From an uncultured Ruminococcus sp. (GTDB lineage Bacteria; Bacillota; Clostridia; Lachnospirales; Lachnospiraceae): a stretch of 52,789 bases of DNA. Within the stretch, counting starts at the first letter, position 1. Each line of letters begins with the position of its first letter. The notes below the pieces were generated by a model. That model saw only the letters and a program-made list of their open reading frames with translations, was not told the DNA's origin and did not search any database. Location: contig USFD01000010.1 of the NCBI GenBank assembly GCA_900553885.1, positions 1-52,789 on the forward strand. The letters run 5' to 3'. The position numbers and the translations under genes were made by a program. Shown here piece after piece: positions 40,955 through 49,153 of this stretch.

Positions 40955-43900
40955 ATGAATCCGAAAGAATTACATACTTTAGGAATCGATATCGGTTCCA
41001 CAACAGTTAAAATTGCGATTCTGGACGAAGAAAACGAAGTGCTCTTCTCCGACTACGAACGGCATTATGCCAACATTCAGGAGACGCTGTCAGACCTGCT
41101 CGGACGGGCCCTTTACAAACTCGGACCGATCTACGTTTCTCCGGTAATTACCGGAAGCGGCGGTCTGACGCTTGCCAAAAATCTCGGCGTGCCATTCGTC
41201 CAGGAAGTTATCGCCGTGTCCACGGCGCTTCAGGACTATGCTCCCCAGACAGATGTTGCTATTGAGCTGGGCGGTGAGGACGCAAAAATTATTTATTTCG
41301 AAGGCGGAAACGTCGAGCAGCGAATGAACGGAGTCTGTGCCGGCGGTACAGGTTCTTTCATCGACCAGATGGCATCCCTTCTTCAGACAGATGCTTCCGG
41401 TCTGAATGAATATGCAAAGAACTACAAAGCGCTTTACTCAATTGCAGCGCGGTGCGGCGTGTTTGCCAAATCCGACATCCAGCCTCTGATCAACGATGGA
41501 GCTTCAAAAGAAGACCTGGCAGCCTCCATTTTCCAGGCTGTAGTAAACCAGACCATCAGCGGACTTGCCTGCGGCAAGCCGATCCGCGGCCATGTCGCCT
41601 TTCTCGGAGGACCGCTTCACTTCCTCTCAGAGCTGCGCGCCGCCTTCATCCGTACGCTGAAGCTGGATGACGAACATATTATCGCTCCGAATCATTCTCA
41701 TCTGTTCGCCGCTATCGGTTCTGCCCTGAATTCCAAAAAGGATACCCCGGTTGCTCTCCGTGAGCTTCAGAACCGGCTTGAACAGAAAGTAAAAATGGAA
41801 ATCGAAGTAGAGCGTCTGGAGCCTTTATTCGCCACAAACGCGGAATACGAGGCGTTTATTTCCCGCCATGCGAAGCATCAGGTACCGGTCAAAGACCTTG
41901 CCACATACCGCGGAAAAGCATTTCTGGGAATTGATGCAGGCTCTACAACAACAAAAGCGGCACTTGTAGGGGAAGACGGAACACTGCTCTACTCCTTCTA
42001 TCATAATAATGACGGAGATCCGCTGGGAACAACAATTTCCGCCATCAAAGACATCTACGAACAGCTTCCTGAAGGCGTTGAAATCGTTCATTCCTGCTCT
42101 ACCGGATACGGCGAGGCACTGATCAAGGCAGCTCTCATGCTGGACGAAGGTGAAGTGGAGACAGTAGCTCATTACTACGCTGCCGCATTCTTTGAGCCGG
42201 ATGTGGACTGTATCCTGGATATCGGCGGCCAGGATATGAAATGTATCAAGATCAAGAACCAGACCGTTGACAGTGTACAGCTCAACGAGGCATGTTCTTC
42301 CGGATGCGGTTCTTTCATCGAGACATTTGCAAAATCACTGAATTATACTGTGGAAGATTTTGCCCATGAAGCGCTTTATGCCCAGAATCCCATTGATCTG
42401 GGAACCCGCTGTACTGTGTTCATGAATTCCAAAGTAAAACAGGCGCAGAAAGAGGGGGCTTCCGTAGCGGACATTTCCGCCGGTCTGGCATATTCTGTTA
42501 TCAAAAACGCGCTTTTTAAGGTAATCAAAGTATCCAGCGCCAAGGAACTGGGAAATCATATTGTGGTTCAGGGAGGCACTTTCTATAACAATGCCGTTCT
42601 CAGGAGTTTTGAAAAAATCGCGGACTGCGAAGCCATCCGTCCTGACATCGCCGGCATCATGGGTGCATTCGGCGCTGCTCTGATCGCCAGAGAAAGATAT
42701 ACAGACTGCGAGGGTACTACCATGCTCTCTATCGATGATATTAAATCCATGGAGTACTCCACAACTATGGCAAAATGCCGCGGATGTACCAACGCATGCC
42801 GTCTGACCATCAACCATTTCAGCGGCGGGCGCAAGTTTATCACAGGAAACCGCTGTGAGCGGGGTCTTGGAAAAGAAAAATCCAAAAACACTATGCCGAA
42901 TCTGTTTGATTACAAACTTCATCGGTATTTTGATTATGAGCCTCTTTCGGAGGAAGAGGCAAAACGGGGAGAAATCGGCATCCCGCGGGTACTGAACATA
43001 TATGAAAACTATCCGTTCTGGTTTACGTTTTTCACGAAACTGGGCTTCCGGGTAGTACTTTCCCCGACTTCAACCAGGAAGATCTACGAGCTGGGAATCG
43101 AGTCCATTCCCAGCGAGTCCGAATGTTATCCGGCAAAACTGGCTCACGGACATGTGCAGTGGCTGATCAACAAAGGCCTGAAACATATCTTCTATCCGTC
43201 CATTCCCTATGAGAGGAACGAGTTCGAAGATGCCAACAACCACTACAACTGCCCGATTGTAACTTCCTACCCTGAAAACATTAAAAATAATATGGATCCT
43301 ATCGTAAATGGAGAAGTAGATTTTATCCACCCGTTCCTCTCTTTCCAGAGCGAAGAGACCATCTCCTACCGTCTGATCGAGGAGCTGGGTGAAAAGTTCT
43401 CCTTAAGTGAAAGCGAGATCAAATCCGCCGTTCACGACGCATGGACAGAGCTTGCTGCCTGCCGGGAAGATATGCGCAGAAAAGGCGAGGAAACCATAAA
43501 ATTCCTGAACGAAACAGGAAACCGGGGAATTGTTCTTGCCGGACGTCCGTACCATATTGATCCGGAAGTGAATCATGGCCTGCCGGAAATGATCACCTCC
43601 TACAATATTGCCGTGCTGACAGAGGATTCTGTCTCCCATTTAAATCCGGTAGAGCGTCCTTTAAATGTTATGGACCAATGGATGTATCATTCCCGTCTGT
43701 ACGCAGCAGCAAACTATGTAAAAACAACGGAAAACCTGGATCTGATCCAGCTGAACTCTTTCGGCTGCGGTCTGGACGCCGTAACTACGGATGAAGTAGC
43801 CGACATTCTGACCGGTTCCGATAAGATTTATACAACCCTGAAAATTGACGAAGTCAACAACCTGGGAGCAGCCCGGATCCGTGTCCGCTCCCTGCTGGCA

Positions 43901-45202
43901 GCCATCCGTGTACGGGAACAGAAGAAAGCAGAGCGCACCATCCGTCCGGCTTCCATCGAGAAAGTGCCGTTCACAAAAGAAATGCGCAAAACCCACACTA
44001 TCCTCTGCCCCCAGATGTCTCCGATCCACTTCGAACTTCTGGAACCTGCTTTCCGGGCTGCGGGATACAACATCGAAGTGCTTCCCAATGATAACCGCCA
44101 GGCAGTGGACATGGGTCTGAAATACGTAAACAATGACGCCTGCTATCCGTCACTGATTGTTGTGGGACAGATTATGGATGCCATCCTCTCCGGCAAATAT
44201 GACACAGATCATCTGGCAGTCATTATCAGCCAGACCGGAGGCGGCTGCCGTGCTTCCAACTATATCGGATTTATCCGCCGCGCCCTGAAGAAAGCCGGAT
44301 ACGGACACATACCGGTAATCTCTATCAACTTAAGCGGACTGGAGGCCAATCCGGGATTCAAGATTACTCTGCCTCTGGCTGTGCGCATTGCTTACGCAGC
44401 TGTATTCGGTGATATCTTTATGAAATGTGTCTACCGGATGCGCCCCTATGAAGCAGTGCCCGGCACCACCAATGCCATGCATCGCAAATGGGTAGAAGTG
44501 GTTCAGAAATTTGTATCCGAAGGTTACCCTTCCCGCCGGAAGTTTAAAAAACTCTGCCGGGACATTATCAACGACTTTGACAACATTGAAATTCTTGATA
44601 TTAAAAAACCCCGCGTCGGCGTGGTCGGAGAGATTCTGGTAAAATTCCTTCCGGCCGCCAATAACCATCTGGTAGATCTTCTGGAGGCAGAAGGCGCTGA
44701 AGCTGTTGTTCCTGATCTGATCGACTTTATGCAGTACTGCTTCTACAACCAGAATTTCAAGGTTTCCCATCTTGGATTCAAAAAATCCAAGGCATTCATC
44801 GGCAACCTGGGAATCAAAGCCGTGGAATGGCTGCGCGGTCCTGCTTCCAAAGCATTTGCCGCAAGTAAGCACTTTACTCCTCCGGCACATATCGAGGATC
44901 TTGCAAAAATGGCTTCTGAAATTGTCTCTATCGGAAATCAGACCGGTGAAGGCTGGTTCCTGACCGGAGAAATGCTGGAGCTGATCCACAGCGGCGCAGG
45001 AAATATTGTCTGCACCCAGCCCTTTGCCTGCCTGCCGAACCACGTAGTGGGAAAAGGTGTAATCAAGGAATTGAGACGAAGACATCCGGAATCCAATATC
45101 GTTGCAATCGACTTTGACCCGGGTGCAAGTGAAGTAAACCAGCTTAACAGAATTAAGCTGATGTTATCCACCGCATTCAAAAATCTCGAAAAAGAAAACT
45201 AA
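40955..45202 (+). CDS. Fused 2-hydroxyacyl-CoA dehydratase activase/dehydratase-like protein
   Basis: A 1415-residue cytosolic protein. Two BadF/HgdC-type ATPase domains stand in tandem: residues about 8-275 (LGIDIGSTTVKIAIL, GVCAGGTGSFIDQMA) and about 320-590 (FLGIDAGSTTTKAAL, EACSSGCGSFIETFA, GTRCTVFMNSKV). A cysteine cluster (KCRGCTNACRL, GNRCERG) and an HgdB/DUF2229-like C-terminal half with many cysteines follow. In the known system, the activase uses ATP to fire an electron from its [4Fe-4S] cluster into the dehydratase. In this fused form the substrate is unknown. GGAGATC precedes the ATG at 40955. The frame is open upstream, but it would overlap the promoter. Confidence 0.88.
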   Translation: MNPKELHTLGIDIGSTTVKIAILDEENEVLFSDYERHYANIQETLSDLLGRALYKLGPIYVSPVITGSGGLTLAKNLGVPFVQEVIAVSTALQDYAPQTDVAIELGGEDAKIIYFEGGNVEQRMNGVCAGGTGSFIDQMASLLQTDASGLNEYAKNYKALYSIAARCGVFAKSDIQPLINDGASKEDLAASIFQAVVNQTISGLACGKPIRGHVAFLGGPLHFLSELRAAFIRTLKLDDEHIIAPNHSHLFAAIGSALNSKKDTPVALRELQNRLEQKVKMEIEVERLEPLFATNAEYEAFISRHAKHQVPVKDLATYRGKAFLGIDAGSTTTKAALVGEDGTLLYSFYHNNDGDPLGTTISAIKDIYEQLPEGVEIVHSCSTGYGEALIKAALMLDEGEVETVAHYYAAAFFEPDVDCILDIGGQDMKCIKIKNQTVDSVQLNEACSSGCGSFIETFAKSLNYTVEDFAHEALYAQNPIDLGTRCTVFMNSKVKQAQKEGASVADISAGLAYSVIKNALFKVIKVSSAKELGNHIVVQGGTFYNNAVLRSFEKIADCEAIRPDIAGIMGAFGAALIARERYTDCEGTTMLSIDDIKSMEYSTTMAKCRGCTNACRLTINHFSGGRKFITGNRCERGLGKEKSKNTMPNLFDYKLHRYFDYEPLSEEEAKRGEIGIPRVLNIYENYPFWFTFFTKLGFRVVLSPTSTRKIYELGIESIPSESECYPAKLAHGHVQWLINKGLKHIFYPSIPYERNEFEDANNHYNCPIVTSYPENIKNNMDPIVNGEVDFIHPFLSFQSEETISYRLIEELGEKFSLSESEIKSAVHDAWTELAACREDMRRKGEETIKFLNETGNRGIVLAGRPYHIDPEVNHGLPEMITSYNIAVLTEDSVSHLNPVERPLNVMDQWMYHSRLYAAANYVKTTENLDLIQLNSFGCGLDAVTTDEVADILTGSDKIYTTLKIDEVNNLGAARIRVRSLLAAIRVREQKKAERTIRPASIEKVPFTKEMRKTHTILCPQMSPIHFELLEPAFRAAGYNIEVLPNDNRQAVDMGLKYVNNDACYPSLIVVGQIMDAILSGKYDTDHLAVIISQTGGGCRASNYIGFIRRALKKAGYGHIPVISINLSGLEANPGFKITLPLAVRIAYAAVFGDIFMKCVYRMRPYEAVPGTTNAMHRKWVEVVQKFVSEGYPSRRKFKKLCRDIINDFDNIEILDIKKPRVGVVGEILVKFLPAANNHLVDLLEAEGAEAVVPDLIDFMQYCFYNQNFKVSHLGFKKSKAFIGNLGIKAVEWLRGPASKAFAASKHFTPPAHIEDLAKMASEIVSIGNQTGEGWFLTGEMLELIHSGAGNIVCTQPFACLPNHVVGKGVIKELRRRHPESNIVAIDFDPGASEVNQLNRIKLMLSTAFKNLEKEN

Positions 45203-45354
45203 AGATTTCTTCGGGAAATAAATTCAATGGGGAACACTTTTGATAAATATTTGAATCGTTTCCGGATATTCCGTAAACTTCTGCTGTTTTTTCTCTCCAT
45301 TGCAGAAATCAGCTTCCGGAATTTGCAGCGGAGAACTTCATATTGAAAAATCTA

Positions 45355-45540
45355 CGGGGAAGAAGTCCCTGCAGCATGAACAGTGCATTCCGGCGAAACG
45401 TTCCGAATACACCTGGTTCTCCCTGTTAGTGAAATGAAATGGGAGTTCCAATGGACGAGCATTTCATTTTGCGTTACAGGGAGTACAGGGGATGAGGTAG
45501 AGTGGAGCGGCACTGTGATGCTGCAGGGACTTCTTCCCCG
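45355..45540. repeat. Large palindromic element, about 186 bp
   Basis: Terminal arms of 32 bases (45355-45386) and 31 bases (45510-45540) are complementary apart from one small bulge. Inside, a second pair of arms (45419-45440 and 45461-45483) pairs over 8 and 9 bp around a short internal loop. The whole could fold as one long hairpin. The layout resembles a miniature inverted-repeat element or a structured RNA; no transposase is present. No flanking target-site duplication is obvious. Confidence 0.8.
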
Positions 45541-45558
45541 GAACGTTTTGCATAATAT

Positions 45559-45594
45559 AAAATCCCCCGCCAGTTCATTCCGGCAGGGGATTTT
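45559..45594. terminator. Bidirectional terminator between convergent genes
   Basis: Arms 45559-45571 and 45582-45594 pair over about 12 bp with one mismatch; A-run and T-run flanks make it work in both directions. It directly follows the small membrane protein gene on the minus strand. Confidence 0.78.
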
Positions 45595-45611
45595 CTGTAA
45601 CAAATCTTTTT

Positions 45612-45857
45612 TTAGACGCCGACGCGGTAGAGGAACAAACATCCGCCGAATAATCCGAGAATCAGACCTGCATATCCGCCGGCGCAGATCAGATCTGCAA
45701 GAGCAGCCATAATACCTGTTCCGGTACATGCGCATACAATCAGCCCGATCAGGACTCCCGCCAATGTCCATCCCACAATCATAACCGGAAGAAATAAAGA
45801 CACCGCGTGACTGCTGTCTGTATGTTTTCTGATAAAGTTCCACAATCCTCTGTACAT
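45612..45857 (-). CDS. Small membrane protein of unknown function
   Basis: Eighty-one residues with two long hydrophobic segments (about 20-42 and 48-78) and a basic N-terminus (MYRGLWNFIRKHTDSSH). The glycine-rich helices (GVLIGLIVCACTGTG, GGYAGLILGLFGG) suggest tight packing. GGAGG lies 7 bases before the ATG at 45857. It stands alone, with its own terminator. I do not recognise a family. Confidence 0.65.
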   Translation of the reverse strand: MYRGLWNFIRKHTDSSHAVSLFLPVMIVGWTLAGVLIGLIVCACTGTGIMAALADLICAGGYAGLILGLFGGCLFLYRVGV

Positions 45858-46029
45858 TTTCAAGCCTCCATTTTATCTCATATGTCATCTTATGCCTGAC
45901 TCTGTTAAAGCGTACATTTTCTTTTTTGCTTCTGTTTCATTGTAAACAGAGGATGTAAAAACTATGCTTGTGTTTATGCAAAATTTCTGTAAAGCGGACT
46001 TCCGGAATCCGTTTTTCTTCTGTGTTCCG

Positions 46030-46686
46030 TCAGCCCAGAATCTGTCCTGCCACTTCGGAAGGCGTACACGCCAGGAATTCCGCTCCGGCTTTTTCCAGTT
46101 CCTCCCGGCTTCCATAGCCATACAGAACGCCAAGGCTGTGAAGGCCCGACTGTTTTGCGCCTTCTATATCATGATGGCGGTCGCCGATCATAACGGTTTT
46201 CTCTCTGTCGGTTTCCGAAACGCCGCATACCTCAAGCACATATTCTATCACTTCGTGCTTAACGGTTCTTGTTCCATTCATACAGGCGCCGCCGATATAA
46301 TCAAAATATTTTTCAAAATCAAAATGCTCCGCAATCCGTCTGGCATATTCTTCCGGTTTTGACGTAGCCATCAGAATCCTTACTCCCGCCTTTCTGAGCT
46401 GTTCCAGCATCCCGGGCACCCCATCATATACGCAATTCTCAAAGATGCCTTGTTCCCCATAATATTCCCGGTATATAGAAACCATCTCCGCGCCCTCTTT
46501 TTCTGTCAGTCCGAAAACAGTCTGAAACTGACGCTGAAGAGGCGGGCCGATAAAGGACCGCAGCACTTCTTCCCCCGGATCATCTATTCCCCGCTTTTTC
46601 AGAGCGTAGCGGATTGAATTTAAAATTCCGGGACAGGAATCTGTAATTGTTCCGTCAAGATCAAACACAGCTGTTGTGTATTTCAT
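46030..46686 (-). CDS. HAD-family phosphatase, PGP-like
   Basis: A 218-residue HAD hydrolase with motif I AVFDLDGTITDS (Asp9, Asp11), motif II LMATSKPEEYA, and motif III/IV VMIGDRHHDIEGA. The cap region (GPPLQRQFQTVFGL) matches the phosphoglycolate phosphatase-like group. GGAGGGAG precedes the ATG at 46686. It lies 53 bases downstream of greA and is probably co-transcribed. Substrate not known. Confidence 0.88.
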   Translation of the reverse strand: MKYTTAVFDLDGTITDSCPGILNSIRYALKKRGIDDPGEEVLRSFIGPPLQRQFQTVFGLTEKEGAEMVSIYREYYGEQGIFENCVYDGVPGMLEQLRKAGVRILMATSKPEEYARRIAEHFDFEKYFDYIGGACMNGTRTVKHEVIEYVLEVCGVSETDREKTVMIGDRHHDIEGAKQSGLHSLGVLYGYGSREELEKAGAEFLACTPSEVAGQILG

Positions 46687-46739
46687 ATTTTCTCCCTCCA
46701 ATGGAAATATTAAAGTTATACCAGGGCATGCGTTTCTTT

Positions 46740-47243
46740 CTAAAAACTTCTGATATGATCTCCTTCTTCGCTCTCCGTTTTGATTACCTTCCGAATTACA
46801 ACATAATATCCGTAGTCATCATTGACTTTTATATAAACCCGGTCGCCTTCTTTATGTCCCAGAAGGGCTTTCCCGATAGGAGACTCAATACTGACCAGTC
46901 CGTTCAGGGAACTTCCCCTGACAGATGTAACAATCCTGTATGTTTCTACCTCTTCATCGTCTTCGCAGTAGATCTCCACCGTATTATTTAATCCAACCTC
47001 ATCTGCCCCGGAATGATCTTCCACGATCACAGCCGTTTTCAGCATACGCTCAAGATAGCGGATCCGGCTCTCATTCCGGTTCTTTTCCTTTTTCGCAGCA
47101 TGATACTCAAAATTTTCACTCAGGTCGCCGTGAGAGCGTGCTTCCTTTACCGCTTCGATCAATTCTTTTCGCTCCACAAGTTTGCGGTGATCAATTTCCG
47201 CCTGTATTTTCTCCACATCACTTTTTGTCAGTTTTTCCCGCAT
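46740..47243 (-). CDS. greA: Transcription elongation factor GreA
   Basis: Rescues backtracked RNA polymerase by stimulating transcript cleavage. It has 167 residues: an N-terminal antiparallel coiled coil (1-75, with acidic tip residues in ARSHGDLSENFEYHAAKK) and a C-terminal globular domain (GKALLGHKEGDRVYIKV). AAGGAGAAG precedes the ATG. It is slightly longer than the usual 158-160 residues because of a C-terminal extension. Confidence 0.93.
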   Translation of the reverse strand: MREKLTKSDVEKIQAEIDHRKLVERKELIEAVKEARSHGDLSENFEYHAAKKEKNRNESRIRYLERMLKTAVIVEDHSGADEVGLNNTVEIYCEDDEEVETYRIVTSVRGSSLNGLVSIESPIGKALLGHKEGDRVYIKVNDDYGYYVVIRKVIKTESEEGDHIRSF

Positions 47244-47295
47244 ATTTCTCTTCTCCTTATAATATCCGGCACAGGCCGGACTTATATAAATACAG

Positions 47296-47330
47296 ACAGA
47301 GGCCCGGCTTTATTCATGCCGTGCCTCTGT
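47296..47330 (-). terminator. Terminator between gpmI and greA
   Basis: Arms pair over 8 plus 4 bp with a one-base mismatch (47296-47330) around a 9-base loop, 26 bases after the gpmI stop; the minus-strand tail is moderately U-rich. Confidence 0.65.
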
Positions 47331-47356
47331 GCAGCTTTTCTCTATTTCAGATCTTA

Positions 47357-48895
47357 CTATTTCACAATCAGGGACTTGCCTGTCATTTCTTTCGGCTGCT
47401 CCATACCCATCATTTCAATCAGTGTAGGCGCAATATCAGCCAGACATCCGCCTTCTCTGAGCTTATAAGACGGGTCTGCGTTCACGAGAATAAATGGAAC
47501 CTGATTGGTCGTATGAGCGGTAAACGGTTCTCCTGTCTCTTCATCGATCAGCTGTTCTGCATTACCGTGGTCTGCGCAGATAAACATCTGTCCGTCCACC
47601 TCTTTGATTGCCTCGACAGCTTTTCCAACGCACTCATCTACAGCCTCAATCGCCTTGATCGCCGCGTTCTCCACTCCGGTATGGCCTACCATATCCGGAT
47701 TTGCAAAGTTAATAATGATCACATCGTACTTACCGGATCTGATCGCTTCGCACAGCTTGTCACATACTTCATATGCGCTCATCTCCGGTTTCAGATCATA
47801 AGTAGCCACCTTCGGAGATTTTACAAGAATACGGTCCTCTCCCGGATTCGGCTCCTCAACACCGCCGTTAAAGAAGAACGTAACATGAGCGTATTTCTCA
47901 GTCTCTGCGATACGCGCCTGTTTCAGGTTATGTGCCGCCAGGAACTCGCCGAATGTATTTGTAATCTCTTCCTTTACAAATGCAACCAGTTTATTCGGAA
48001 TTGTCACATCATACTCTGTGAAGCATACATATGTTGTCTTCACTCTCTCGCCTCTGTCGAATCCTGTAAAGTCATCATCACAGAATGTTCTTGTAATCTC
48101 TCTTGCCCGGTCCGGACGGAAATTAAAGAAAATGACAGAGTCGCCGTCTTTTACTGTCGCAGTCGGAGCGCCGTCTTTCATAACTACCATAGGCACAACG
48201 AACTCGTCAGTCACGTCTTTATCATAGGAAGCCTGGATTCCCTCTGTCGCGGAAACCGCCTCGTCTCCTTCGCCTTTAACAAGCGCTCTGTAGGCTTTCT
48301 CCACACGATCCCAGCGGTTATCGCGGTCCATCGCATAGTAGCGTCCTGAAACTGTAGCAACCTCTCCTACGCCGATCTCTTTCATTTTTGCTTCCAGCTC
48401 TTCCACATACTCTTTTCCGGATGCGGGAGGAGTGTCACGTCCGTCAAGGAAGCAGTGTACATAAACTTTCTTGATTCCCTGTCTTTTTGCCAGTTCAAGA
48501 AGTCCGTAAATATGTGTGTTGTGGCTGTGAACGCCGCCGTCAGATACAAGTCCCATCAGATGAAGTGCGGAATCATTCTTCTTCACATTCTCGCACGCTA
48601 CCACAAGCGCTTTATTCTCAAAGAAATCCCCATCCTGAATCGCTTTTGTAATCTTGGTCAGATCCTGATAGACAATCCGTCCTGCGCCCATGTTCAGATG
48701 TCCTACCTCAGAGTTTCCCATCTGACCTTCCGGAAGTCCTACTGCCATGCCGCTGGCGTTTCCTCTCACGAACGGGCACTCAGCCATCAGCTTGTCCATA
48801 ACCGGTGTAGCTGCTTCCGCCACTGCGTTGCCGTGTTTGTCATCTCTTAAGCCGTAGCCATCTAATATCATCAATACGGTTGGTTTCTTGCTCAT
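47357..48895 (-). CDS. gpmI: 2,3-bisphosphoglycerate-independent phosphoglycerate mutase
   Basis: Interconverts 3- and 2-phosphoglycerate with two manganese ions. It has 512 residues. The metal site begins with LDGYG (Asp12) and the phosphoserine nucleophile is Ser62 in MGNSEVGHLNMG; FICADHGNAEQ supplies later ligands. The ATG at 48895 is 8 bases after AGGAG; an ATG 6 bases upstream is too close to it. It has its own promoter, being separated from tpiA by the beta-glucoside cassette. Confidence 0.96.
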   Translation of the reverse strand: MSKKPTVLMILDGYGLRDDKHGNAVAEAATPVMDKLMAECPFVRGNASGMAVGLPEGQMGNSEVGHLNMGAGRIVYQDLTKITKAIQDGDFFENKALVVACENVKKNDSALHLMGLVSDGGVHSHNTHIYGLLELAKRQGIKKVYVHCFLDGRDTPPASGKEYVEELEAKMKEIGVGEVATVSGRYYAMDRDNRWDRVEKAYRALVKGEGDEAVSATEGIQASYDKDVTDEFVVPMVVMKDGAPTATVKDGDSVIFFNFRPDRAREITRTFCDDDFTGFDRGERVKTTYVCFTEYDVTIPNKLVAFVKEEITNTFGEFLAAHNLKQARIAETEKYAHVTFFFNGGVEEPNPGEDRILVKSPKVATYDLKPEMSAYEVCDKLCEAIRSGKYDVIIINFANPDMVGHTGVENAAIKAIEAVDECVGKAVEAIKEVDGQMFICADHGNAEQLIDEETGEPFTAHTTNQVPFILVNADPSYKLREGGCLADIAPTLIEMMGMEQPKEMTGKSLIVK

Positions 48896-48944
48896 ATCCA
48901 TATCTCCTTTATTCTGTACATTTGGGGAATTTATCCCGTTAAAT

Positions 48945-48973
48945 ATTGTACCCGCTTTTAAACAATTTTGCAA
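48945..48973 (-). promoter_or_regulatory. Promoter of gpmI
   Basis: On the minus strand -35 TTGCAA (48968-48973) and -10 TACAAT (48945-48950) with a 17-base spacer. It begins just after the stop of the truncated HAD fragment. Confidence 0.7.
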
Positions 48974-48988
48974 GACAGAGAACAAGGG

Positions 48989-49153
48989 TTATGACAAAAG
49001 CTTATCCGCCCGGCTCCTGCCGGTGCAGATATACACTTTATGTCCGTTCTGTCCGGCCAGACGCACCGCTTTCACCGCGCTCTGCGGGATATATCCGCTG
49101 TAGTCTGCAAGCGTGCCGTCTACATCAAGGAAAATGATTTTCCTCTGTTTCAT
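48989..49153 (-). pseudogene. N-terminal fragment of a Cof-type HAD phosphatase
   Basis: Fifty-four codons (MKQRKIIFLDVDGTLADYSG through YICTGRSRADKLLS) that clearly match the first part of a Cof-type HAD-IIB phosphatase, usually about 260 residues. Motif I FLDVDGTL and the conserved CTGRS of motif II are present. The rest is missing; TAA follows directly and then the gpmI promoter. The ATG overlaps the GH1 stop codon (TAATG), so the intact gene was the last member of the beta-glucoside operon. Confidence 0.8.

Larger units (their letters stand above)
45203..45611. other. Structured 409-base intergenic region
   Basis: No gene was found. It holds a nested inverted repeat (45260-45321, outer arms 45260-45266 and 45315-45321, inner arms 45279-45284 and 45302-45307), a large palindromic element (45355-45540) and a terminator hairpin (45559-45594). 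It separates two convergent genes. Confidence 0.7.

Noticed and set aside
42335..42922. Long open frames opposite the activase gene
   Set aside because: They are antisense shadows of a strongly conserved coding sequence, with no ribosome sites or recognisable products.
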